A stretch of DNA of 16,935 bases from Georgenia sp. (lineage in GTDB: Bacteria > Actinomycetota > Actinomycetes > Actinomycetales > Actinomycetaceae). Position 1 is the stretch's first letter. Each line of letters begins with the position of its first letter. The notes below the pieces were generated by a model. That model was not told where the DNA came from, did no database searches, and saw only the letters and a list, made by a program, of their open reading frames with translations. Location of the stretch: assembly GCA_027322565.1 (NCBI GenBank), contig DAHVRG010000108.1, forward strand, positions 1-16,935. Reading direction: 5' to 3'. The position numbers were made by a program, and so were the translations under genes. Of the stretch, positions 7,979 through 15,313 are shown in pieces.

Positions 7979-8824
7979 TCAGCCGCCGGCGAGGTCCACC
8001 GCCCGTCGCACCGCCGGTGCGAACCACCGGGCCCAGGCCCGGCCGGGGGCGAGCAGGTGGTCGGCCACCGCCCGGAAGAGGAGCGCGCGCACGAGGAGCT
8101 GGGGGAAGGCGGGGCCCTCCGCGGCCGCCGCCCGGGCGAGGAGACCGGGCGGGGCGCCGCGGAAGACGACGGCGTCGGCCGCGACGACCGCCGTGGCCCA
8201 GCCGACCGGCCGCCAGTACGCGGTGAGGTCGAGGACCAGCGGCGGCCGTGCCGGGTGGAGGTGGACGTTGTCGGTGAGGTCGCCGTGGACCACCTGGGCG
8301 GGGGCGTCGACGGGGCGCCGGGCGGCGAGCAGCGCCTGCACGTGCGGGAGCCGGGCCGCCGTCGCGGGCACGGGCTCCTCGCCCCAGGCGGCGCGGTCGG
8401 CACGCGCCCACACGTGGTCACGCCGGTCGAGGAACGCCGGTCGGGGCAGGTCGGCGAGGTGCCGGTGCAGCGCCCGCCCGGCGGCGACGACGGCCGGGTA
8501 GTCCCCGGGGGTGGGCGGGGCGCCGGGCTCGTGGCGCCAGGCGGTCCAGCCGCCGACGGCGAGCCGGCCGTCCGCCGCCCGCACGGGTGGTGCCACCCGG
8601 ACGTCGCGGGCGCCGTCGACGGCGGTGAGGACCGCGGCCTGCCAGGCCAGCTCCTCGTCGGACACGTCGAGCGGCTTGAGCACGGTGCCACCCGCTCGCC
8701 ACACGGTGCGCTGCCCGCCCCGCAGCGGGACCGGCTCCGCGGTCACCCCGAAGGCGGTGAGCACCTCCGGGGGTGGGGCACCGGGCGCGCCGCGGCCCGT
8801 CTCGGACTCCCCCGGCGCGCGCAC
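7979..8824 (-). CDS. APH-like small-molecule kinase of actinobacterial type
   Basis: A 281-aa protein with the aminoglycoside-phosphotransferase fold. Seen: GGQRTVWRAGGTVLKPL with the probable ATP-binding K50; the catalytic loop HGDLTDN at 180-186 (D182, N186); and a second metal Asp, D199, in LVLDL followed by TAYWRPVGWA. The wording GGQ...W...VLKP and HGDL..N...YWRP recalls the uncharacterised actinobacteria-restricted family TIGR02569 (from memory, not searched). The substrate is unknown; resistance to aminoglycosides should not be assumed. The GTG at 8824 is the first start after the lysA stop, 4 nt away, and implies coupling; the start is uncertain because no good ribosome site is visible. 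Last gene of the argS-lysA run. Confidence 0.75.
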   Translation of the reverse strand: MRAPGESETGRGAPGAPPPEVLTAFGVTAEPVPLRGGQRTVWRAGGTVLKPLDVSDEELAWQAAVLTAVDGARDVRVAPPVRAADGRLAVGGWTAWRHEPGAPPTPGDYPAVVAAGRALHRHLADLPRPAFLDRRDHVWARADRAAWGEEPVPATAARLPHVQALLAARRPVDAPAQVVHGDLTDNVHLHPARPPLVLDLTAYWRPVGWATAVVAADAVVFRGAPPGLLARAAAAEGPAFPQLLVRALLFRAVADHLLAPGRAWARWFAPAVRRAVDLAGG

Positions 8825-8828
8825 CGCC

Positions 8829-10199
8829 TCAGCCCAGGTCGAGGGCGAGGAGGTCCTCCTCGCTCTCCGGGCGGACGACGAACCGGGACTGCCCGTCCCG
8901 CACGGCGAGCACCCCGGGCCGGGGCACGAGGTTGTAGTTCGAGGCCATGGAGCGTCCGTAGGCGCCGGTGGCGGGCACCGCGAGGAGGTCACCGGGCGCG
9001 ACGTCCGCGGGCAGCAGGACGTCCCGCACGACGATGTCACCGCTCTCGCAGTGCTTGCCCACCACCCGCGACAGCACGGCGGGTGCGGTGCTCCGGCGGT
9101 TGGCGAGCGCCGCGGTGTACTCCGCGTCGTACAGCGCGGTGCGGATGTTGTCGCTCATCCCGCCGTCGACCGAGACGTACCGTCGCTCGCCGCCGCCGTC
9201 GAGGACGACCGGCTTGACCGTACCGACCCGGTAGAGGGTGAGCCCGGCGGGACCGGCGACGGCGCGGCCGGGCTCCACGGAGACCCGCGGCGGGGGCGTG
9301 CCGAGCTCGGCGCTCGCCCGCCGCACGACGTCGGCCAGGGTGGTGGCGACGCGGTCGGGCGCGGGCGGGGCGTCGGCACCGGTGTAGGAGATCCCGTAGC
9401 CGCCGCCGAGGTCGAGCTCGGGCATGAGCGTGCCGGTCTGGTCGGCCACCTCGGCGCGCAGGCGCAGCAGTGCCGCCGCGGCGACCTCGAAGCCGGACAG
9501 GTCGAGGATCTGGGAGCCGATGTGGGAGTGGAGGCCCAGGAGGGTGAGCTCGGGCCGGGCGAGGACCGCGTCCACCGCGGCGCGGGCCGCCCCGCCGGCG
9601 AGGGAGAGCCCGAACTTCTGGTCCTCGTGGGCGGTGGAGATGTAGTCGTGGCCGCCGGCGTGCACCCCGGTGGTCACCCGCACCATGACCGGGGCGCGCA
9701 GCCCGAGCCGACCGGCCAGGTCGGCGACGCGGTCGACCTCGCCGAGGGAGTCGAGGACGATCCGGCCCACCCCGGCCCGCAGCGCGCGCTCGAGCTCGGC
9801 GTCGGACTTGTTGTTGCCGTGCAGCGCCAGCGCCTGCCCCGGCACGCCGGCCCGCAGCGCGACGGCGAGCTCCCCGCCGGTGGAGACGTCGACGTGCATA
9901 CCCTCCTCGTGCACCCACCGCGGCACGGCGACCGAGGCGAAGGCCTTGCTCGCGTAGTAGACGTCGGCGCCGGCGAGGTCGGCGAACGCGTCACGGAACG
10001 CGGTGACGAAGGTACGGGCGCGGGCCCGCAGGTCGGACTCGTCCAGGACGTAGACCGGGGTGCCGTGCTCGGCGGCGATGTCACGCACGTCCCGGCCCCC
10101 GACGGCGAGACTGCCGTCGGCGGTCCGGCGCACGGTACGCGACCACGGGCTGCGCCGGTCCCCCGGGGCGGGCTCGGGGGCCGTCGTCGGGGTGCTCAC
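8829..10199 (-). CDS. lysA: Diaminopimelate decarboxylase
   Basis: A 456-aa PLP enzyme of the alanine-racemase-fold III class that makes L-lysine from meso-diaminopimelate, the last step of lysine synthesis. Seen: the PLP lysine K85 in [47 protein letters not shown] phosphate loop; EPGRAV; HCESGD with the intersubunit Cys; and [12 protein letters not shown] near the C-terminus. The first 35 residues are a variable extension. Start GTG at 10199 overlaps the argS stop (GTGA), with GGAG five bases upstream. argS-lysA is a classic actinobacterial pair, usually followed by hom-thrC-thrB; here a kinase gene and then the purine cluster follow instead. Confidence 0.96.
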   Translation of the reverse strand: MSTPTTAPEPAPGDRRSPWSRTVRRTADGSLAVGGRDVRDIAAEHGTPVYVLDESDLRARARTFVTAFRDAFADLAGADVYYASKAFASVAVPRWVHEEGMHVDVSTGGELAVALRAGVPGQALALHGNNKSDAELERALRAGVGRIVLDSLGEVDRVADLAGRLGLRAPVMVRVTTGVHAGGHDYISTAHEDQKFGLSLAGGAARAAVDAVLARPELTLLGLHSHIGSQILDLSGFEVAAAALLRLRAEVADQTGTLMPELDLGGGYGISYTGADAPPAPDRVATTLADVVRRASAELGTPPPRVSVEPGRAVAGPAGLTLYRVGTVKPVVLDGGGERRYVSVDGGMSDNIRTALYDAEYTAALANRRSTAPAVLSRVVGKHCESGDIVVRDVLLPADVAPGDLLAVPATGAYGRSMASNYNLVPRPGVLAVRDGQSRFVVRPESEEDLLALDLG

Positions 10200-11872
10200 A
10201 TCCGCTCCGGGGCGCTGACGCCGAGCAGGTCCAGGCCGGTGGCCAGCACCTGGGTGGTGGCGTCGTTGAGCCACAGCCGGGTGCGGTGTGCGTCGTCGAC
10301 CGGCTGCTCCCCGCGCGGGGTGACCCGGCACTGGTCGTACCACTTGTGGTAGGTCGCGGCGAGCTGCTCGAGGTACCGGGCCACCCGGTGGGGCTCGCGC
10401 AGCTCGGCGGCCTGCTCGACGATCTCCGGGAAGCGGGCGAGCGCCCCGAGCAGCGCGCCGTCGGCCGGGTGGTCGAGCAGCTCCGGGCGGAAGGCGTCCT
10501 CGCGGCGCACCCCGTGCGCGGCGGCGTTGCGCGCCACGTTGCGGGTCCGGGCGTGGGCGTACTGGACGTAGTAGACCGGGTTGTCGTTGGAGTGCTGGAC
10601 GAGCAGGTCCAGGTCGATGTCGAGCATCGTGTCCGTCGAGGAGCGGGCCAGGGCGTAGCGGGCCGCGTCCACCCCGACGGCATCGACAAGGTCGTCGATC
10701 GTCAGGACGTTGCCGGCGCGCTTGGACATCCGCAGCGGCTCGCCGTTCTTCAGCAGGTTGACCAGCTGGCCGATGAGGATCTGCAGGTTCTCCCCCGGCG
10801 TGTCCCCGAAGGCGGCGCACACCGCCATGAGCCGGCCGATGTACCCGTGGTGGTCGGCGCCGAGCATGATGATGACCTGGTCGAAGCCGCGCTCGCGCTT
10901 GTCGAGGTAGTAGGCGATGTCGCCGGCGATGTAGGCCGCCTCGCCGTCGGACTTGATGACGACGCGGTCCTTGTCGTCGCCGAAGGTGGTCGTGCGCAGC
11001 CAGACCGCGCCGCCCTCCTCGTAGATGTGACCGGCCTCGCGCAGCCGTGCCACGGCCCGCTCCACCGCCCCCGAGGAGTGCAGCGACTCCTCGTGGAAGT
11101 AGACGTCGAAGTGGACCCCGAAGTTGTGCAGCGAGGCCTTGATCTCCTCGAACATGCGGGCCACGCCCCGGGCGCGGAAGACCTCCTGCGCCTCCTCGTC
11201 CGGCAGCGTGCGCGGGTCGGGCTCGCCGTCGGCCAGTGCGTCGGCGATGACCGCGGCAGCGATGTCGTCGATGTACTGGCCGCCGTAGCCGTCCTCCGGC
11301 GCGTCCTGGAAGCGGGCACGGGCGAGCAGGGAGCGGGCGAACCGGTCGATTTGGGCGCCGTGGTCGTTGAAGTAGTACTCGCGGGTGACGTCGGCGCCGG
11401 TGGCCTCGAGCACCCGGGCCAGGGAGTCCCCGACGGCCGCCCACCGCACCCCGCCGATGTGGATCGGGCCGGTCGGGTTGGCCGAGACGAACTCGAGGTT
11501 GACCCGGGTGCCGCGACGGGTCTGGCTGCGGCCGTAGGCGGGCCCCGCGGAGACGATGGTGCGGGCCAGCTCCCCGGCGGCGCCCGCCTCGAGGCGGACG
11601 TTGAGGAACCCGGGGCCGGCGACGTCCGCGGCGGCGATGCCGGGCTGGGTGCGCAGCCGCTCGGCGAGCAGCTCGGCCAGCGCCCGGGGCGTCGTGCCGG
11701 CCTTCCTGGCCAGCTGCATGGCGACGTTGGTGGCCCAGTCGCCGTGCTCCCGCTGCCGGGGTCGCTCGACCTTGACCTCGCCGATCGCGTCGGCGGGCAG
11801 CTGGAGGCTGCCGTCCGCGGCGGCGGCCTCGAGGGTGGAGCGGATGAGGGCAGCGAGTTCGGTCGGAGTCAC
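10196..11872 (-). CDS. argS: Arginyl-tRNA synthetase
   Basis: A 558-aa class I aminoacyl-tRNA synthetase that charges tRNA-Arg. Seen: HGDWATN at about 43-49; [15 protein letters not shown], the HIGH-type motif in the HIGG form common in actinobacteria; [23 protein letters not shown] Rossmann end ([10 protein letters not shown]); RMSKRAGN as the KMSKS motif; and the DALR anticodon-binding domain from about residue 440 to the APERM C-terminus. The start is GTG at 11872 with no clear ribosome site. A possible -10, TACGCT, ends 7 nt upstream, so the message may be leaderless. tRNA-Arg(CCG) lies about 1.1 kb upstream, beyond one gene. lysA overlaps its stop by 4 nt. Confidence 0.97.
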   Translation of the reverse strand: MTPTELAALIRSTLEAAAADGSLQLPADAIGEVKVERPRQREHGDWATNVAMQLARKAGTTPRALAELLAERLRTQPGIAAADVAGPGFLNVRLEAGAAGELARTIVSAGPAYGRSQTRRGTRVNLEFVSANPTGPIHIGGVRWAAVGDSLARVLEATGADVTREYYFNDHGAQIDRFARSLLARARFQDAPEDGYGGQYIDDIAAAVIADALADGEPDPRTLPDEEAQEVFRARGVARMFEEIKASLHNFGVHFDVYFHEESLHSSGAVERAVARLREAGHIYEEGGAVWLRTTTFGDDKDRVVIKSDGEAAYIAGDIAYYLDKRERGFDQVIIMLGADHHGYIGRLMAVCAAFGDTPGENLQILIGQLVNLLKNGEPLRMSKRAGNVLTIDDLVDAVGVDAARYALARSSTDTMLDIDLDLLVQHSNDNPVYYVQYAHARTRNVARNAAAHGVRREDAFRPELLDHPADGALLGALARFPEIVEQAAELREPHRVARYLEQLAATYHKWYDQCRVTPRGEQPVDDAHRTRLWLNDATTQVLATGLDLLGVSAPERM

Positions 11873-11879
11873 GCGGGCC

Positions 11880-11885
11880 AGCGTA
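11880..11885 (-). promoter_or_regulatory. Possible argS -10 element for a leaderless transcript
   Basis: TACGCT on the minus strand ends 7 nt before the argS GTG, which would put transcription start at or next to the start codon. No -35 is visible at 16-19 nt. No Shine-Dalgarno sequence precedes the GTG, which is what a leaderless gene would show. Confidence 0.3.
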
Positions 11886-11912
11886 CCCGCGCGCGCGCGG
11901 ACCCGGCCCCCT

Positions 11913-11928
11913 CCCGCCTCCCGGCGGG
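11913..11928 (-). terminator. GC-rich stem-loop between the membrane-protein gene and argS
   Basis: A perfect 6-bp stem, CCCGCC-TCCC-GGCGGG, lies 14-29 nt past the stop of the upstream minus-strand gene. There is no T-run after it, so it could be a weak intrinsic terminator of the I-shaped kind described for actinobacteria, or chance in such GC-rich DNA. Confidence 0.3.
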
Positions 11929-11941
11929 CCCCGAGCCGGCG

Positions 11942-12829
11942 TCAGAGCGGGAGGCTGGTGAAGAACGCGTCGATGTGGTCGGTGCTCCCGGTGATCTGGA
12001 GCACGTGGCCGCTGTCCGTCGTCCAGATGTACATCCCGCGGTCCTCGTCCAGCGCGAACGCCCAGTAGGTCCCCATTCCGTTGGTGTAGGTGTCGCCGGT
12101 GCGCGGGTCGGTCCCGTCGGCCTGGTCGACGAGCTCGGCGGCGAACGCGTCGGCCGCCTCGTTGTCCGGCCACAGCGTGGCGAGCATCTCGATCTCGTAC
12201 TCGCCGCTCACGTAAGTGCCGCGCCACGCCTCGAGCGCACCCTCGACGTCCTCGTCGGCGGTGAAGCCCTCCTCCCCGACCGTGAAGGTGAGGTCCCCGA
12301 CGGCGACGGTCTCGTCGAGGTCCTCGAGCAGCTCGGTGGACGAGGTCGGCTCCTCGGTGGGCTCCGGGCTCGTCGCGGCCTCGGTCGTCTCCTCCGCCGC
12401 GGGGGTCGTCTCCTGCGGCGCGGTGGTCTCCTCGGTGGCCTGCGGGGTCTGCGTGGGTTCGGCGACCGGGTCGTCGTCGCCGCCGAGGAGCAGCGCGAGG
12501 GCGACCCCGCCGGCGACGAGCAGGACGAGGACGGCAGCGACGACGGGCACGAGCCAACGCGGGCGCGTGCCCCCCGGCGCGGGCTCCTCGGCCTCGCCTC
12601 CCGGCGCCGCGGAGCCGGCGTCGGCGTAGATCGTGCGGGACGGGTCCGGCGCCTGCTCGTAGCCCGGGTAGGTCGACGTCTCCTCCGGCTCCGGGACGTC
12701 GTAGGGCGACTGCGCCAGGCGCTCGGTCGGCTCCCCGCCCGCTTCCTCCGGGGTCCCGGGGGTCCGGTGCGCGTCGTCGTCGGACGCGCCCGGCGCGCCC
12801 GTCGGACCCGTCGGCGGCTGCTGGCTCAT
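11942..12829 (-). CDS. Single-pass membrane protein with acidic/Pro-rich N-terminus and unknown extracytoplasmic domain
   Basis: A 295-aa protein whose family was not recognised. Layout: residues 1-90 are disordered, acidic and proline-rich (MSQQPPTGPTG...), probably cytoplasmic; 92-116 form one hydrophobic helix (WLVPVVAAVLVLLVAGGVALALLL) preceded by Arg/Lys-rich GGTRPR; 117-165 form a Thr/Glu/Pro linker (TEETTAPQE, EPTEEPTSS); 171-295 form a compact, cysteine-free domain ending in GMYIWTTDSGHVLQITGS and HIDAFFTSLPL. The positive charge before the helix suggests the C-terminal domain is outside. The ATG at 12829 has AGGAG about 8 nt upstream. The C-terminal domain mentions nothing enzymatic; an envelope-associated sensor or binding module is only a guess. 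Confidence 0.85.
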   Translation of the reverse strand: MSQQPPTGPTGAPGASDDDAHRTPGTPEEAGGEPTERLAQSPYDVPEPEETSTYPGYEQAPDPSRTIYADAGSAAPGGEAEEPAPGGTRPRWLVPVVAAVLVLLVAGGVALALLLGGDDDPVAEPTQTPQATEETTAPQETTPAAEETTEAATSPEPTEEPTSSTELLEDLDETVAVGDLTFTVGEEGFTADEDVEGALEAWRGTYVSGEYEIEMLATLWPDNEAADAFAAELVDQADGTDPRTGDTYTNGMGTYWAFALDEDRGMYIWTTDSGHVLQITGSTDHIDAFFTSLPL

Positions 12830-12885
12830 GGTGCTCTCCTCACCTCCTGCGCTGGGCGTCCCCCGCCCGGCACACTGCGGCGTCA

Positions 12886-12891
12886 ACACTA
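12886..12891 (-). promoter_or_regulatory. Possible -10 for the membrane-protein gene
   Basis: TAGTGT on the minus strand, with GCGACA 17 nt upstream as a weak -35. It would give a leader of about 50 nt. Confidence 0.35.
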
Positions 12892-12914
12892 GGACGTCCG
12901 GTGCCGCCTGTCGC

Positions 12915-12945
12915 TCCACCGGGGTGGAACGTGGCGGGCGCCACG
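12915..12945. repeat. Two back-to-back palindromes
   Basis: TCCACC-GG-GGTGGA (12915-12928) and CGTGGCG-GG-CGCCACG (12930-12945) are perfect inverted repeats with GG spacers, one base apart. They lie between the divergent membrane-protein gene and tRNA-Arg. They could be operators or a cruciform-prone element; no known family was recognised. Confidence 0.5.
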
Positions 12946-12979
12946 CTCTGCGGATGTCTGCCCGGCGCCCGGACCCTGG

Positions 12980-12985
12980 TAGAGT
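12980..12985 (+). promoter_or_regulatory. Predicted -10 of the tRNA-Arg promoter
   Basis: TAGAGT lies 14 nt before the mature 5' end of the tRNA, a usual distance. The -35 is weak (TCTGCC at 12957-12962, 17-nt spacer). A 7-bp inverted repeat, CGCCCGG (12966-12972) and CCGGGCG (12988-12994), brackets the -10. Confidence 0.5.
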
Positions 12986-12999
12986 CACCGGGCGTCATC

Positions 13000-13072
13000 G
13001 CCCCTGTAGCTCAGTGGATAGAGCGTCTGCCTCCGGAGCAGAAGGTCGCTGGTTCGAATCCAGTCGGGGGCA
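13000..13072 (+). tRNA. tRNA-Arg (anticodon CCG)
   Basis: A 73-nt cloverleaf. Acceptor GCCCCTG pairs with CGGGGGC (one G-T pair), discriminator A at 13072. D-arm contains AGCTCAGTGGATAGAGC. The anticodon stem TCTGC/GCAGA encloses loop CTCCGGA, with CCG at 13033-13035, reading CGG codons. T-arm GCTGG-TTCGAAT-CCAGT. The CCA end is not encoded. It stands alone, close to argS, and ends one base before the stop of the opposing XRE gene. Confidence 0.97.
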
Positions 13073-13073
13073 C

Positions 13074-13631
13074 TCACTCCCCCGCCCCGTAGGTGTGGAT
13101 CCGGGCCCCCGAGGCGTCGAAGATGCTGATCGTCTCAGCCGGTCGCGGGCCGACGGCGCTCATCGCGTGGGGCACGGCCGTGTCGAACTCCGCCGCCTCG
13201 CCGCGCTCGACGACGACCTCGTCCTCCCCGAGCCGCAGCCGGACCCGCCCCGAGAGGACGTAGAACCACTCGAAGCCCGCATGCACCCGCGGCGGCGGCG
13301 ACTCGCGACGTGGTGGGTAGGTGATCCGGTACGTCTGGACGGGGGAGTCCTCCGGCGCGAGCGGGACGATGACGAGGCCGTCGCGCCGGATGACGCGGCG
13401 CCGCACCCGCGGGTCGGGTCGCTGCGGCGCCACGAGGTCGTCGACCCGGATCCCGAGGCGGCGCGTCAGCGGCAAGAGGAGCTCCAGGCTCGCCTGCCGC
13501 TTGCCGGACTCGAGCCGGGAGAGCGTGCTCGGGGACATCCCGGCCTGCTCCGCGAGCTCGGTGAGCGTCCAGCCCCGTGCCTGCCGGGCCGCCCGCAGCC
13601 GGGCCCCCACCTGGGTCAGATCGGTCTCCAC
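13074..13631 (-). CDS. XRE-family regulator with C-terminal cupin domain
   Basis: A 185-aa DNA-binding protein. A helix-turn-helix of the Cro/C1 type spans about 6-62 (LRAARQARGWTLTELAEQAG, then SPSTLSRLESGKRQASLELLLPL). The C-terminal cupin (about 105-175) includes HAGFEWFYVLSGRVRLRLGEDEV and AAEFDTAVPHAMSAVG, a small-molecule sensing fold. The start GTG at 13631 was chosen because GGGAGG lies 8-13 nt upstream and the HTH begins soon after. It is divergent from the flavoprotein/methyltransferase pair and likely controls it and itself through the TTGC/GCAA half-sites in the 91-nt gap. The ligand is unknown. Confidence 0.9.
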   Translation of the reverse strand: METDLTQVGARLRAARQARGWTLTELAEQAGMSPSTLSRLESGKRQASLELLLPLTRRLGIRVDDLVAPQRPDPRVRRRVIRRDGLVIVPLAPEDSPVQTYRITYPPRRESPPPRVHAGFEWFYVLSGRVRLRLGEDEVVVERGEAAEFDTAVPHAMSAVGPRPAETISIFDASGARIHTYGAGE

Positions 13632-13665
13632 CGGATCGTCCCTCCCTGCTTCGACGGTGCACTGT

Positions 13666-13690
13666 TTGCCGATTTCGCAAGAACACTTGC
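13666..13690. promoter_or_regulatory. Candidate operator of the XRE-cupin regulator
   Basis: TTGC (13666), GCAA (13677) and TTGC (13687) are spaced 11 and 10 bp apart, one helical turn each. The last two form a perfect inverted repeat, GCAAG-AACA-CTTGC (13677-13690), and the first two a 15-nt dyad. It sits in the divergent gap, where a regulator would act on both genes. The -10/-35 elements could not be assigned with confidence. Confidence 0.5.
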
Positions 13691-13722
13691 CATCCTGCCA
13701 TAGCGGCGCGCACGCTGCTGCC

Positions 13723-14664
13723 ATGGACACCACCTGGGACGTCATCGTCATCGGCGGCAGTGCCGCCGGCCTCAGCGCCACCCTCACCCTCGCCCGCTCC
13801 CGGCGACGCGTGCTCGTCGTCGACGACGGGCTGCCACGCAACCGCTTCTCCCCGGCGGTGCACGGGGTCATCGGCCACGACGGCCGGCCCCCGGGCGAGT
13901 TGCTCGCGGCAGCACGGGCCGAGGCGACGGACTACGGGGCGGCGTTCCGCGAGGGCACCGTCGTCGAGGTGCAGCGGTCCGGGAGGGCGCTCACGGTCGT
14001 CCCGGAGACCGGCGACCCGCTCACCGCACGGGCGCTCGTCGTCGCCACCGGGATCACCGACCGGCTGCCGGACGTGCCGGGCCTGGCACCCCGCTGGGGC
14101 CGCAGCGTGCTCCACTGCCCGTACTGCCACGGCTGGGAGGTGCGGGACCGGCGTCTCGCGGTGCTCCTCACCTCGCCGCTCGCGTTCCACCAGGTCGCGC
14201 TCGTCCGCCAGCTGAGCGAGGACCTCGTCGTGTTCACCGGCGCCCTCGGCCCGCTCGACCCCGAGGTGGAGGAGCGGTGGCGGGCCCGCGGCATCACCCT
14301 CGTCCCGGACCCGGTCGTCGAGGTCCTCGGCGAGGGGACCGCGACCACCGGGCTGCGCACCTCGGCCGGCGAGGTCGTCCCTGCCGACGCCGTCTTCGTC
14401 TCCGCCACCCCCGTGCCCCGGGACGACTTCCTCGCCGGGCTCGGGCTGCAGCGCACCGAACGCGCCGGGGTGCAGCTCCTGGCGGTCGACCCGGCCGGGC
14501 GGACGAGCGACGAACGCATCTGGGCCGCAGGCAACGTCGTCGACCCCTTCGCCAACGTCGCGGCGTCGGCCGCGGCGGGTGGGACGGCGGGGGCCACGGT
14601 CAACTTCGCGCTCGCCGCGTCGGAGGCCGACGCCGCGGTCGGGGCGGTGAGCGGACGTGGCTGA
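13723..14664 (+). CDS. Thioredoxin-reductase-like FAD oxidoreductase with CPYC redox centre
   Basis: A 313-aa flavoprotein. FAD-binding: VIVIGGSAAGLSATL at 7-21, ALVVATGITDRLP at about 104-115, and IWAAGNVVDPFANVAASAAAGGTAG near the C-terminus. Redox pair: C132 and C135 in HCPYCHGWE. Where thioredoxin reductases carry the GxGxxA NADPH motif and HRR, this protein has LAVLLTSPLAFHQVALVRQL (145-164), so NADPH binding is doubtful. The CxxCHG form with a lost NADPH motif recalls dithiol oxidases of the GliT/HlmI type and related flavoproteins that use oxygen or another partner; this is a comparison from memory. The ATG at 13723 lacks a clear ribosome site. The downstream methyltransferase gene overlaps its end by 8 nt. 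Confidence 0.88.
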   Translation: MDTTWDVIVIGGSAAGLSATLTLARSRRRVLVVDDGLPRNRFSPAVHGVIGHDGRPPGELLAAARAEATDYGAAFREGTVVEVQRSGRALTVVPETGDPLTARALVVATGITDRLPDVPGLAPRWGRSVLHCPYCHGWEVRDRRLAVLLTSPLAFHQVALVRQLSEDLVVFTGALGPLDPEVEERWRARGITLVPDPVVEVLGEGTATTGLRTSAGEVVPADAVFVSATPVPRDDFLAGLGLQRTERAGVQLLAVDPAGRTSDERIWAAGNVVDPFANVAASAAAGGTAGATVNFALAASEADAAVGAVSGRG

Positions 14665-15313
14665 GCCGCACCCGGCCGACTTCTGGGAGTCCCACTACCG
14701 GGCCGGCCCGGTCTGGTCCGGGCGCCCGAACGCCACCGTCGTCGACGTCGTCACCGGCCTGGCACCGGGCCGCGCCCTGGACCTCGGCTGCGGCGAGGGC
14801 GGGGACGCCGTGTGGCTCGCCCGGCAGGGCTGGGAGGTGACCGCGGTCGACATCTCGCCCACGGCGGTGGCCCGCGCCGGGGAGGCGGCGGCAGCGGCCG
14901 GTGTCGACGTCCGGCTGGTCGCCGCCGACCTGGCCACGTGGGAGCCGGACGGCAGCTACGAGCTCGTCACCGCGAGCTTCTTCCAGTCCCCTGTCGCGCT
15001 GACGCGCGGAGCCGTCCTGCGCCGCGCCGCCGCGCGCGTCGTCCCCGGCGGCCAGGTGCTCGTCGTCTCGCACGCCGCTCCCCCGCCGTGGGCCGCCGAC
15101 CACGGCCACGACCACGGCGGCCCCGACCGGTTCCTCAGCCCTCAGGACGAGCTCGCCGAGCTCGCGCTCACCGACGGGTGGTCCGTCGTGCTCGCCGAGA
15201 CGCGCGCCCGGGAGGCGCGCGGGCCGGACGGTCGGACTGCCGAGCTGGAGGACTCCGTCGTGCTCCTGCGTCGGGTCAGCGTCCCCGCCACCACACGGGC
15301 AGTGCCGACATGA
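14657..15313 (+). CDS. SAM-dependent class I methyltransferase
   Basis: A 218-aa cytoplasmic methyltransferase. SAM motif I is ALDLGCGEGG at 40-49, followed by the acidic residue D65 in VTAVDIS and by VAADLATWE (motif II region). The N-terminus FWESHYRAGPVWSGRPN resembles the WxxxYxxxxxxWxxxPN start of TPMT/TehB-type thiol or metalloid methyltransferases. A His-rich loop, DHGHDHGG, follows the fourth strand. The GTG at 14657 lies inside the flavoprotein gene, out of frame (8-nt overlap), so they are one operon. The partner with a dithiol centre suggests a thiol substrate, but this is inference. The 3' end overlaps the opposing TetR gene by 38 nt. Confidence 0.9.
   Translation: MAEPHPADFWESHYRAGPVWSGRPNATVVDVVTGLAPGRALDLGCGEGGDAVWLARQGWEVTAVDISPTAVARAGEAAAAAGVDVRLVAADLATWEPDGSYELVTASFFQSPVALTRGAVLRRAAARVVPGGQVLVVSHAAPPPWAADHGHDHGGPDRFLSPQDELAELALTDGWSVVLAETRAREARGPDGRTAELEDSVVLLRRVSVPATTRAVPT

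Noticed and set aside
7979-8824. Calling the APH-like protein an aminoglycoside resistance gene
   Set aside because: Only the generic kinase motifs match; the context is lysine biosynthesis and the wording fits an uncharacterised actinobacterial family.
6701-9217. An 838-codon plus-strand open frame opposite guaD and the kinase
   Set aside because: It crosses the guaD promoter and two genes with clear motifs on the other strand; no recognisable domain.
12485-12829. Reading the membrane-protein gene from an upstream start at 12988
   Set aside because: The ATG at 12829 has a proper ribosome site, and the extra 53 codons would run across the divergent promoter and both palindromes.
10286-12892. 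An 868-codon plus-strand open frame opposite argS and the membrane-protein gene
   Set aside because: Antisense shadow caused by high GC at third positions; argS motifs on the minus strand are decisive.
13000-13072. tRNA-Arg as an integration site (attB)
   Set aside because: No integrase gene, no repeated tRNA 3' end downstream, and neighbouring genes look like backbone.
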